Positions 56,376-64,000 of a stretch of 64,000 nucleotides of DNA are shown here, piece after piece. The notes under the pieces were generated by a model. That model was not told the origin of the DNA, searched no databases, and worked only from the letters and a program-made list of their open reading frames with translations. Source of the stretch: Prochlorococcus marinus subsp. marinus str. CCMP1375. Lineage in GTDB: Bacteria; Cyanobacteriota; Cyanobacteriia; PCC-6307; Cyanobiaceae. The position numbers and the translations under genes are program-made. The stretch lies in NCBI RefSeq assembly GCF_000007925.1, contig NC_005042.1, positions 434,001 to 498,000 on the forward strand. The letters run 5' to 3'. Position 1 is the first letter of the stretch. Every line of letters starts with the position of its first letter.

Positions 56376-57704
56376 TTAGAGAGCCCCCTGCGCCGTTCTA
56401 TCTACAACATCTCCTAAATGAGAGGTGATGTTTAGACAGGTGATTATATCTGGTTCCTGCTCTTCAGTCAGGTCTATAATGGTAATGCCACCATTGCCTT
56501 GTTTGACTTTCCAAATATCTGCATTAGTAAGTCCTAGAAGATTGCATAAGATGGTTTTATTTACTGCATCATGAGCAACGATAAGGGCTGTGTCATTGGG
56601 TGATAGCCTTTGAGCAATGTGTCTAAAGCAGTTCATTGCGCGCGATGATACGTCTCCTATTGTTTCTCCTTCAGGCATTTGAACTGTTTCTGGTGACTTT
56701 TTCCACCTTTTTAGCAAGTCGCCCCATTCAGAACTGATTTCTGCTTCGAGTTTCCCTTCCCACAATCCATGACCTATCTCTACAAGTTCATCTTGTTGCT
56801 TAATTTCTATGGTTGGATGATTTCTTAAAATAATTTTTGCCGTTTCCATAGGTCTAGACATTGAGCTGCTAAAGGCCTGATTGAATTTCACGTTTTTTAA
56901 GAAGTTACTTGCTGCAAGAGCTTGTTTTTGCCCATTCTCATTTAGAGGGATGTCTATTTGCCCTTGAAACCTACCTTCTTTGTTCCAATTGGTTTCTCCG
57001 TGGCGAACAAGGAAAATGCGAGCGAAACTACCTTTCGGAGGTATTTGAGGTGTTAAATGGGATGTGCTGTTAAGAGATTCAACTTGAAACTCAGCTTTGT
57101 TTTCTATATCAGTATTTATGTTGAATACTGATATAGATGAATTGTCTAATTTGATCCTCCTAAAGCCTTCAGCTGGTTCTTTAAACATTTTCAAAATGAG
57201 GCAACGAAGTATTGCGTTATGACCTACAACTAATACAGTTTCATTCTTGTCTGGGTGATGAGTAGAAATTATTTTCTTTAAGAATCTTTCTGCTTGATCC
57301 ATTAATTCTTTGATTGGCTTATAGCTATTACCATTTTTTCTATGAAGAATGAGTTCTTTTGGATGGTGTTTCCAGGTCGAATATAAGTCAGAGAATTTGT
57401 TTTTTACTTCATCAATGGTAAGACCGCTCCATGGTTCCAAGTCAACTTCTAGAAGATCATTGTCTAAAATTGGAATTAGTTCTCCATTACGATTCTTTAT
57501 CAATTCCTTTGCCGTATCTGCTGCTCTTTGTAATGGAGAAGTGTAGACCGCATGGATATGTAACGATCTAAGAGATTCACCAGCTTTTGAGGCTTGAAGG
57601 GTTCCTTTAGTAGTAAGTGTTGAAAGATCATTCCGACCTTGTATGCGATGCTCAAGGTTGTAGCTGCTTAAACCATGACGTATTAATAGAAGGCGTAAAG
57701 TCAT
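56376..57704 (-). CDS. Tandem histidine phosphatase (phosphoglycerate-mutase superfamily)
   Basis: Two full histidine phosphatase domains in one 442-aa chain. Domain 1 has IRHGLSSYN with catalytic His10, TSPLQRAADTA and the second His162 in VVGHNA. Domain 2 has VRHGETNWN with His235, SSSMSRPMETA, and His378 in IVAHDAVN. Both appear catalytically complete. Substrates in this superfamily include phosphoglycerate, phosphoserine and alpha-ribazole phosphate (CobC). A cobalamin role is possible, since cobM and cobK are in the window, but not shown. Confidence 0.88.
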   Translation of the reverse strand: MTLRLLLIRHGLSSYNLEHRIQGRNDLSTLTTKGTLQASKAGESLRSLHIHAVYTSPLQRAADTAKELIKNRNGELIPILDNDLLEVDLEPWSGLTIDEVKNKFSDLYSTWKHHPKELILHRKNGNSYKPIKELMDQAERFLKKIISTHHPDKNETVLVVGHNAILRCLILKMFKEPAEGFRRIKLDNSSISVFNINTDIENKAEFQVESLNSTSHLTPQIPPKGSFARIFLVRHGETNWNKEGRFQGQIDIPLNENGQKQALAASNFLKNVKFNQAFSSSMSRPMETAKIILRNHPTIEIKQQDELVEIGHGLWEGKLEAEISSEWGDLLKRWKKSPETVQMPEGETIGDVSSRAMNCFRHIAQRLSPNDTALIVAHDAVNKTILCNLLGLTNADIWKVKQGNGGITIIDLTEEQEPDIITCLNITSHLGDVVDRTAQGAL

Positions 57705-57810
57705 TGGCAGAGGTTTTTTACGAATTCATCCGATGGATACACTGTCAACCTAATCTTGATTAGGGAATGAGGGTTGCTTTTTGCTCATTTCGTTTCTTTG
57801 AGTGTATTTC

Positions 57811-59169
57811 ATGCAGAAAAAAAACATGCCTAGATGGAAAGTCTTCTTAGCCATTCTCTCTCTTCTTCTAACCATCCTAATCTGGCAACGCGGTCTTCAA
57901 GAAAGCTTTGACAGGCCTTCTGTTACCCCCAAGCTTGCACTTAATCAAAGAGAGATAGCTCTTCTTGCCTATCCATCTTTGCCAAATTCCATCAGTCCTT
58001 TGTTGGTTGGAGAAGATCCGGAATTAGGATTGAAAAATACTTTACGCGAGTTAGATCAAGGCCAAACAGGCAATAGAGAAAGGCTTTTACTGGCTACTTT
58101 AGCAATTTCAGAAGATGAAAAGCGGTCTTTACTTGCCGACACCTTTCAGGAAAAAGATTTAAATACTGTTAGGGAAACCTTATTAGATAGTCTTGACCAG
58201 AAAGATAACTTCCAAATATTAATTGACAGGATTCAAGATCAACAAAGCGACCCTTTGTTATACAGAATGTCTTGTCTTGCAATCGGCGGAGAACCTGATA
58301 TTTGTGTTGACGAAAGAGTGTCAAGAAATATGGCTTTTAGATTACTTTTCAGTCAGCTATTGCCTTTATTGGCAATTTTGATGGGACTTCTTTTATTTCT
58401 GAGACAAGGTTGGCTCTATTTAAGGAATGCAAACTCCCCTTGGCCAGAGATAAATTTTTTACCTTTGTCTACTGTTGACATGGTTCTTCTGATTGCAGGA
58501 GGCTTTGTTGTCTTAGGTGAGCTTGTTTCACCTTTGATTGCAATGCCTTTTAGCGATTTGATAACCAGAGAAATTGCTAGTCCCGTTAAGGAGTCTTTAA
58601 AAGTATTAATTGGATATGCTGCAATGACTGTTCCCCCATTGATAATTCTTCGACAACAAATTAGTCATTTGAGAATCAAAGTTTTATCTATGGAGTGGTT
58701 GCAATGGGGGGGTAGGTCTTTTGCAAAATCAGCAGTAGATGCTTTGAAAGGATGGTTAATGGTAATGCCATTTGTTTTATTAGTCAGTTGGCTGACGACC
58801 CTGTTCTTTGGAGATCCTGGTGGTAGTAACCCTTTGCTTGACATGGTTTTAAGCAGTAAGAATTACTCTGCTCTATCAATTCTTTTAATTACTACTGTTG
58901 TCATGGCACCTTTGTTTGAAGAACTGATTTTTCGAGGGGTACTGCTTCCTGCATTAGTTAAAAAGCAGGGACGAGTTTTATCTGTATTAGTTAGTGCATT
59001 GATTTTTGCTTTGGCTCATTTAAGTGTTGGAGAAATGCCTCCTTTATTTGTATTAGGGATTGGCCTTGCTTTATTACGTTTAAGTTCAGGACGTCTTTTA
59101 CCATGTGTATTAATGCATTCTTTATGGAACGGAGTAACATTTGCTAATTTATTGATATTAAGTGCTTAA
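57811..59169 (+). CDS. CPBP-family intramembrane protease (CAAX-like)
   Basis: A 452-aa membrane protein: an N-terminal anchor, a luminal or periplasmic domain of about 140 residues, then six or more hydrophobic segments. The CPBP motifs are EELIFRG (Glu370, Glu371 and Arg374) and FALAHLS, with a third His-containing element near the end (LMHSLWNG). Such proteins act as proteases or in membrane protein maintenance. I take the ATG at 57811; GTG at 57802 also fits. Confidence 0.88.
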   Translation: MQKKNMPRWKVFLAILSLLLTILIWQRGLQESFDRPSVTPKLALNQREIALLAYPSLPNSISPLLVGEDPELGLKNTLRELDQGQTGNRERLLLATLAISEDEKRSLLADTFQEKDLNTVRETLLDSLDQKDNFQILIDRIQDQQSDPLLYRMSCLAIGGEPDICVDERVSRNMAFRLLFSQLLPLLAILMGLLLFLRQGWLYLRNANSPWPEINFLPLSTVDMVLLIAGGFVVLGELVSPLIAMPFSDLITREIASPVKESLKVLIGYAAMTVPPLIILRQQISHLRIKVLSMEWLQWGGRSFAKSAVDALKGWLMVMPFVLLVSWLTTLFFGDPGGSNPLLDMVLSSKNYSALSILLITTVVMAPLFEELIFRGVLLPALVKKQGRVLSVLVSALIFALAHLSVGEMPPLFVLGIGLALLRLSSGRLLPCVLMHSLWNGVTFANLLILSA

Positions 59170-59253
59170 TAGTAAGTTTATTTAAATAGCTTTGATATTT
59201 AGCTTGCATGGCTATGAAGATAATGTTTGACTTAAATACATTACAAAGTATGG

Positions 59254-59721
59254 GTGGTGGCCTACTTAAATCATTCAAGTTCAAGAATGATCTCTAAGAG
59301 AAGTGTAGTAAAAAAAGTTTTACCTTTTTTTAGAGGACCTTTTTCTACTCCGAATGTCTTAAGAAAGTACCCTTTACTTGCAAGTTTGCATAGAGGTATT
59401 GATGGAGCGCTGGTAGGAGTACTTCTTTCCGGTACGGTAATGACAAGTCTGACACTACATTCACAGCATCTTTGGACATTAAATTTTTCCAGATTGCATC
59501 TTACTCGAGATTTGAGCCATAGGCTTGAAGAGTCAACAGCTACCTTAGAGAGACATTTTTTAGAGAGAGTAGTTATACCAAATTCTATGGTTGCCACTAA
59601 GTCATCACATTTGCTTTATGTGGATCTGCCAAAATATAAAAAAACTCCTTTTAAAGATTTTGTTGCAACTATTAAGGATCAATTAACTCCTGCTTCTTAC
59701 CCAATTACGAACGGTTATTAA
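59254..59721 (+). CDS. FtsL-like bitopic membrane protein upstream of ftsI
   Basis: A 155-aa protein with a basic N-terminus, a single membrane helix at about 49-68 (IDGALVGVLLSGTVMTSLTL), and a leucine-rich periplasmic coiled coil at about 73-105 (LHLTRDLSHRLEESTATLER) with a C-terminal tail. This topology and the position 5 bp upstream of ftsI are those of FtsL, the divisome linker whose sequence is poorly conserved. No sequence signature proves it. The start may be GTG at 59254 or the ATG at 59287. Confidence 0.6.
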   Translation: MVAYLNHSSSRMISKRSVVKKVLPFFRGPFSTPNVLRKYPLLASLHRGIDGALVGVLLSGTVMTSLTLHSQHLWTLNFSRLHLTRDLSHRLEESTATLERHFLERVVIPNSMVATKSSHLLYVDLPKYKKTPFKDFVATIKDQLTPASYPITNGY

Positions 59722-59726
59722 TACTA

Positions 59727-61529
59727 ATGCCTATTAGAAGAAATCAACGTTCAAAAATCCCTATAAAGAAGCGACAGCGTGTTGCTTCGCTTTCTCCAAT
59801 TCCACCTTATAGATTAAAACTTACATTCTCAATACTCTGCTTGACTCTTATTGGGTTGATGGGAAGGTTTGCGCATCTTCAACTTGTTCAGGGGCTTGCT
59901 TTAGAAGCACGAGCACGCGGTTATCAAACAAAAAAGGTAGAACCCATTGGGAAAAGGCGCTCTATCGTTGATCGTCGCGGGAGGTTATTGGCACTTGATG
60001 AAAAAAGATTCAGAATTTATGCACATCCTTCAAAGTTTAAATTTTCAGGAGACCCTAAAAGCGTTTTTCGTAAGCCAAAGGAGGTGGCTGTAAAGCTAGA
60101 AGAGTTGCTACCTATATCGCAAAAGAAAATGGTTGAAATGTTTTATGGTAAAAAATCTGGAGTGAAATTAATCGAAGGCTTAAATTCTGACCTTGCAGCA
60201 AAGGTACAAGATCTCCGAATCAATGGATTGGACTTAGAAGCTTATCCTCAAAGGGTTTATCCGCAAAATGATTTGTTCTCAAATGTAGTGGGTTTTCTTG
60301 ATTATGATCGTGTACCTCAGGCTGGGCTCGAGTTAAGTTTAAATAAAGAGCTTTCTCGAAGAGAAAAATCCAGAAGTTATAGATTCGGTAGAGATGGAAC
60401 ACCTTTCCCTAATGATATCGAATCCGGAGTGTTTTCTGTAGATGATATGCACTTGCAGTTAACTCTTGATGCACGGCTTCAAGAAGTTGCTCTTAGTGCT
60501 TTGCGCGAACAGATTATTCATTGGAAAGCTAAAAAGGGAGTAGCAATTGTGATGAATGTCAATAATGGCGAGCTATTAGCTTTAGCATCAACTCCAACTT
60601 ATGACCCTAATAAATATTGGAATTATTCTTCTTCTTTATATAAAGAATGGTCAGTTCAAGAACTATTTGAACCTGGCTCGACATTTAAGCCTATAAACCT
60701 TGCTTTAGCGCTTGAGGAGGGGGTAATCGAACCTAATGGGACTGTTTATGACGCTGGGGTGGTCAAAATAGGGGGATGGCCTTTGAAGAATTGGGACAAA
60801 AAGCCTAATGGACTTCTTGGTTTTGGAAAAGTTCTTCAGGTTTCAAGCAATGTTGGAATGGTAAATATCATTCAAAAACTCGGCCCATCTCAATATTGGG
60901 AGTGGTTAAATAAATTGGGACTTAACAAAATACCAGAGACAGATCTCCCTGGAGCTGTCTCTGGGCATATGAAAGATAAAGAATTATTTGTTAAGCAGCC
61001 TATTCATCAAGCAGTTGCTTCTTATGGACAAGGATTTTCTATTTCACCTCTGAAATTAGTACAATTACATGCCCTAATTGCTAATGGAGGTAAATTAGTA
61101 ACCCCTCATATTAAAAAGGACTTTTCTTCAGAAGACTTGACGCACAAGAACTTATCTTTAAAGAATAAAACACTTTTAAGCCCTGAAGTTACAAAAACGG
61201 TTCTTGGATGGATGGAATCTGTGGTTGAAGAAGGTAGTGGGAAGGGAGTGAAAATTAAGAATTACCGAATAGGTGGAAAAACAGGGACTGCAGATCAAAC
61301 AGAAGATGGTATTAATTACAACTCGAAGATTTGTAGCTTTGTTGCTGTTTTGCCAATAGAAGCTCCTAAATTTGTAGTCGTCGTTGCTGTAGATGGACCA
61401 CAGAGACCTCATGCCTATGGCTCTACGGTTGCAGTCCCTGTGGCTAAAAAAATCATTGAAAGCTTGATTGTTATTGAGAGGATCCCTCCGCGAAATCAGC
61501 AGGTAGATTTCTTGTCAGCAAAAAGCTAA
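59727..61529 (+). CDS. ftsI: Peptidoglycan D,D-transpeptidase FtsI/PBP3-type
   Basis: Septal cross-linking enzyme. The N-terminus has a single membrane anchor (about 31-48), followed by the class B PBP domain (VDRRGRLLALDE). The transpeptidase domain has the nucleophile Ser318 in PGSTFK (S-x-x-K with Lys321), SSN at 373-375 and KTG at 518-520. 600 aa. Preceded by the FtsL-like gene with a 5-bp gap, so the two are likely translated together. No other division genes are in the window. Confidence 0.95.
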   Translation: MPIRRNQRSKIPIKKRQRVASLSPIPPYRLKLTFSILCLTLIGLMGRFAHLQLVQGLALEARARGYQTKKVEPIGKRRSIVDRRGRLLALDEKRFRIYAHPSKFKFSGDPKSVFRKPKEVAVKLEELLPISQKKMVEMFYGKKSGVKLIEGLNSDLAAKVQDLRINGLDLEAYPQRVYPQNDLFSNVVGFLDYDRVPQAGLELSLNKELSRREKSRSYRFGRDGTPFPNDIESGVFSVDDMHLQLTLDARLQEVALSALREQIIHWKAKKGVAIVMNVNNGELLALASTPTYDPNKYWNYSSSLYKEWSVQELFEPGSTFKPINLALALEEGVIEPNGTVYDAGVVKIGGWPLKNWDKKPNGLLGFGKVLQVSSNVGMVNIIQKLGPSQYWEWLNKLGLNKIPETDLPGAVSGHMKDKELFVKQPIHQAVASYGQGFSISPLKLVQLHALIANGGKLVTPHIKKDFSSEDLTHKNLSLKNKTLLSPEVTKTVLGWMESVVEEGSGKGVKIKNYRIGGKTGTADQTEDGINYNSKICSFVAVLPIEAPKFVVVVAVDGPQRPHAYGSTVAVPVAKKIIESLIVIERIPPRNQQVDFLSAKS

Positions 61530-61608
61530 GACTCTTGAAAGGAATATATAAGGATGAAATCATAATGAAATATCGCTAACTTAAATGAGAATGTGAATAG
61601 TAGAAATC

Positions 61609-62616
61609 ATGACCAGTCTTCTTGATCAACTTTCTTCAATGACTGTTGTTGTTGCAGATACGGGTGACTTGGAAGCGATTCGAACATTTAAACCACAAGA
61701 TGCAACTACTAATCCTTCGCTAATTCTTGCGGCAGCTCAGATACCTGCATATCAAAATTTAATTGATAAATCTCTTCAGGCTTCAAGGCAAAGAGTTGGA
61801 TCATTTGCATCAGCAAAAGAAGTAGTTGATGAAGCATTAGATGAGGTATGTGTAACCTTTGGAAAAGAAATTCTTAAAATTATTCCTGGGAGAGTATCTA
61901 CTGAAGTTGATGCAAGATTGAGTTTTAATACGCAGGCAACTATTAATAAAGCAAGAAAGATCATTGATCTTTACAAAAAAGTTGATATTTCTAAAGAAAG
62001 AGTGTTGATTAAGGTTGCATCAACTTGGGAAGGGATTAAGGCTGCTGAAGTTCTTGAAAGTGAGGGTATTCATTGTAATTTAACGTTGTTATTTGGCTTT
62101 TCTCAGGCAGTTGCATGTGCAGAGGCAGGTGTGACACTTATTTCACCTTTTGTAGGTCGTATACTTGATTGGTATAAAGCAGAAACAGGGAAGGACTCTT
62201 ATGCTGGAGAAGAAGATCCAGGTGTAGTTTCTGTAACTAAGATCTTTAATTATTATAAGTCAAATAATTATAAGACTGAAGTAATGGGAGCAAGTTTTAG
62301 AAATATAGATGAAATCTTAGAATTAGCAGGCTGTGATTTGCTTACGATTGCACCAAAATTTTTAGAACAATTGGAAAACTCTGATTCAAAATTAACAAGA
62401 AAATTAGACTCATTAAAGCCATTGCCTTCAGAAACTAAAATCCATCTTGAAGAATACGATTTTAGAAATATGCTTAAGTTAGATCGTATGGCAACAGAAA
62501 AGCTTGAAGAAGGAATTATTAATTTCAGCAAGGCAATTGAACAATTGGAGCAGCTTTTGAGTAAAAGGCTTTCTTATATTGAGAGCGGTTCAAATGCTGA
62601 GCTTTCTATCGCTTAG
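61609..62616 (+). CDS. tal: Transaldolase
   Basis: Transfers a dihydroxyacetone unit between sugar phosphates in the pentose phosphate pathway; in picocyanobacteria it acts with the oxidative branch at night. [12 protein letters not shown] near 27-38 and the Schiff-base lysine in [11 protein letters not shown] (about 135) are present, plus [19 protein letters not shown] and [12 protein letters not shown]. 335 aa is at the long end of TalB-type enzymes. ATG start. Confidence 0.96.
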   Translation: MTSLLDQLSSMTVVVADTGDLEAIRTFKPQDATTNPSLILAAAQIPAYQNLIDKSLQASRQRVGSFASAKEVVDEALDEVCVTFGKEILKIIPGRVSTEVDARLSFNTQATINKARKIIDLYKKVDISKERVLIKVASTWEGIKAAEVLESEGIHCNLTLLFGFSQAVACAEAGVTLISPFVGRILDWYKAETGKDSYAGEEDPGVVSVTKIFNYYKSNNYKTEVMGASFRNIDEILELAGCDLLTIAPKFLEQLENSDSKLTRKLDSLKPLPSETKIHLEEYDFRNMLKLDRMATEKLEEGIINFSKAIEQLEQLLSKRLSYIESGSNAELSIA

Positions 62617-62684
62617 AACTTATATTTTTTTAGATCAACTGACTTCTAAATTTTTAGATAAATTAAACTTTAATTTAAGACTTT

Positions 62685-63812
62685 TTAGCTCTTTAGGATT
62701 AGTCTTTTGATTACTCGTTGTGCAATATCTCCATACCCCATTTCCCCAGATAGGATTTGTGCGATTCTTTGAGGTGCAGTTGGTCTTTTGATTCCCAGTT
62801 GATACCCTATTTTTGGAAATCGGTAGAAAACTTGGGAGATTCTTCTTCCCCAGGCCATTGAGTCACCCCATTTTTTTTTCATTGACTTTGTGTAAGAACT
62901 TAATTCGGTTGTGTTGCCTTTTAACCAATTGATTATGCATTTGGCAGCTTCACAGCCACTTAATAAGGCAGGCCTTAGACCTTCAGCAAGAAATGGATCG
63001 CAAAGTGATGCTGCATCACCAATTACTAAAATCCCATCACCATGAAGATTACTGTGTCCATTCCAAACTCTTAAACGAGAATCATTCCTTATCCCTGCTT
63101 TTGGATCAAACCCTAGACTTGGCATTAATTCGTTAAGGATTTTTTCGCTTTCCACAGCATGATTACCAATAAAAGTTCCTACCCCAATGTTGACTGAGTC
63201 TTTCAAAGGAAATGCCCAAGCAAATCCATGATGAACCAAACCAAATTCAAATCTTGAGGTGCCTTCTTTCAGCAATCCTTTACCATTGACCCTTATGGAA
63301 GTTGTTGAGGCATAATGAAGATTTTTAGGACCTAGATTAAATTCCCTTGCCCAAGGTGAGCTTGATCCGTCTGCAATTACAACGCATTTTGATTTAAGTT
63401 GTTGTCCATCTTTAGAAGTGATAATCCATTGCCCTTCTATTTTAAATATTTTTACTACTTCAAATGACTGAAGAAGTGTTGCTCCTTGCTCAATAGCTTT
63501 TTGGGTTATGAGTTCATCAAGTTTTTCTCTTCTAGTAATCCAAAAAGGGGATGAACCTGGTAATTGTGCTATTACGTGGTCAGATAAGCACCAAGTAAAT
63601 TCAACTTTTTGAATTACTTCTTCAATTATTGGTTCAAGAGAAAATGGGAACCACTTTTGAACTGATGCAGCCATTCCACCTCCACATGGCTTTAAAAGAA
63701 AGCCATGTTTTTTGTCGACGATAGTTACTTGAACTCCAGAATTGGCTAAATGAAACGCTGCTGAAGAACCTGCTGCTCCAGCTCCAATAATTAATACTTC
63801 AATAGAATTCAA
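62685..63812 (-). CDS. FAD-dependent oxidoreductase, geranylgeranyl-reductase family
   Basis: FAD-binding GAGAAGSSAAFHLA at 10-23 and a second dinucleotide-type motif VIGDAASLCDPFLAEGLRPALLSG in the C-terminal half, as in ChlP/geranylgeranyl reductases. At 375 aa it is shorter than ChlP and may act on another isoprenoid. The start is TTG and overlaps the frr stop by 4 bp (TTGA). Converges toward the tal gene. Confidence 0.85.
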   Translation of the reverse strand: MNSIEVLIIGAGAAGSSAAFHLANSGVQVTIVDKKHGFLLKPCGGGMAASVQKWFPFSLEPIIEEVIQKVEFTWCLSDHVIAQLPGSSPFWITRREKLDELITQKAIEQGATLLQSFEVVKIFKIEGQWIITSKDGQQLKSKCVVIADGSSSPWAREFNLGPKNLHYASTTSIRVNGKGLLKEGTSRFEFGLVHHGFAWAFPLKDSVNIGVGTFIGNHAVESEKILNELMPSLGFDPKAGIRNDSRLRVWNGHSNLHGDGILVIGDAASLCDPFLAEGLRPALLSGCEAAKCIINWLKGNTTELSSYTKSMKKKWGDSMAWGRRISQVFYRFPKIGYQLGIKRPTAPQRIAQILSGEMGYGDIAQRVIKRLILKS

Positions 63813-64000
63813 ACCTTTAGAATTTCCTCTTCTTTCCCTGAAAGATTTTTTTCAATTTCATTTATATATTTGTTTGTAATTTTCTGGATTGAGTCTTGCT
63901 GGTCTCGACTTTGATCCTCAGAAAACTCACCATCTTTTTCTGAACCTTTAATTTTTTCTATTGCATCTCTGCGTATATTTCGAAGTGATATTTTTGCTTC
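63809..64000 (-). CDS. frr: Ribosome recycling factor (C-terminal part; 5' end outside window)
   Basis: The reverse strand is open from the right edge to TGA at 63809, giving 63 residues. It begins EAKISLRNIRRDAIEKIK, contains SEDQSRDQQDSIQKITNKYINEIEK and ends LSGKEEEILKV, matching the C-terminal helices of RRF, which releases post-termination ribosomes. The N-terminal two thirds lie outside. The last bases overlap the TTG start of the FAD reductase gene. Confidence 0.9.
   Translation of the reverse strand, partial: EAKISLRNIRRDAIEKIKGSEKDGEFSEDQSRDQQDSIQKITNKYINEIEKNLSGKEEEILKV

Overview
The window looks like the core chromosome of a marine picocyanobacterium, most probably a Prochlorococcus of the low-light type. 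It is clearly AT-rich. It carries oxygenic photosynthesis genes (petA, petC, psaF, psaJ, psb27, a high-light-inducible hli gene), cobalamin-pathway genes, very short spacers, many same-strand and convergent overlaps, and frequent TTG/GTG starts. The genus call is an inference from gene content and protein similarity that I recognise; no search was run. I see no prophage, insertion sequence, CRISPR array or obvious genomic island.

Layout. 0-5.5 kb: a DUF1824 gene (cut by the left edge), fabG, ispD, an LD-carboxypeptidase, ubiA and ppx. 5.7-10.6 kb: cobM-lgt-petA-petC on the minus strand, a convergent DUF3067 gene, tatC and a small membrane protein. 10.6-14.8 kb: the Rqc2/NFACT protein, gmk, the photosystem I pair psaF-psaJ (psaJ is only 44 codons) and tsaD. 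14.9-19 kb: hli, a Na+/H+ antiporter, gltX, tRNA-Asp, a 62-aa protein, tRNA-Trp and rplS. 19.4-24.7 kb: map, an SDR protein, a BioD/DRTGG protein, a DprA-like protein, a YajQ-family protein and an SPFH protein. 24.7-34.2 kb: hemL, xth, two unknowns, larC, a UPF0104-like membrane protein, and a minus-strand cluster of yjbQ, phhB, a CobW GTPase and an iron ABC permease. 34.5-45.9 kb: an M32 carboxypeptidase, a divergent pyrophosphatase, hemC, the primary sigma factor rpoD, a structured 6S-like RNA, priA, a DUF3153 fusion protein, argB, ssb and cobK. 46-57.7 kb: cutA, a PfkB kinase, purA, psb27, proS, a DNA-binding-like protein, a canonical-type pyrophosphatase with a damaged metal motif, an Spx/ArsC-like protein, a large membrane protein, lepB, a dihydroorotase-like protein without metal ligands, and a double histidine phosphatase. 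57.8-64 kb: a CPBP protease, an FtsL-like protein, ftsI, tal, a geranylgeranyl-reductase-family protein and frr (cut by the right edge).

Functionally, petA/petC lie close to tatC, which would export the twin-arginine Rieske protein. hemL, hemC, cobM, cobK and ubiA represent tetrapyrrole and quinone synthesis. The FtsL-like gene and ftsI form a septal wall module. The most interesting points are the long rod-like RNA between rpoD and priA, the two pyrophosphatases in which the canonical one lacks a catalytic aspartate, the metal-site-less dihydroorotase, the FtsL-like protein and a Psb27 with no lipobox cysteine. I did not find a convincing, wholly new multi-gene system.
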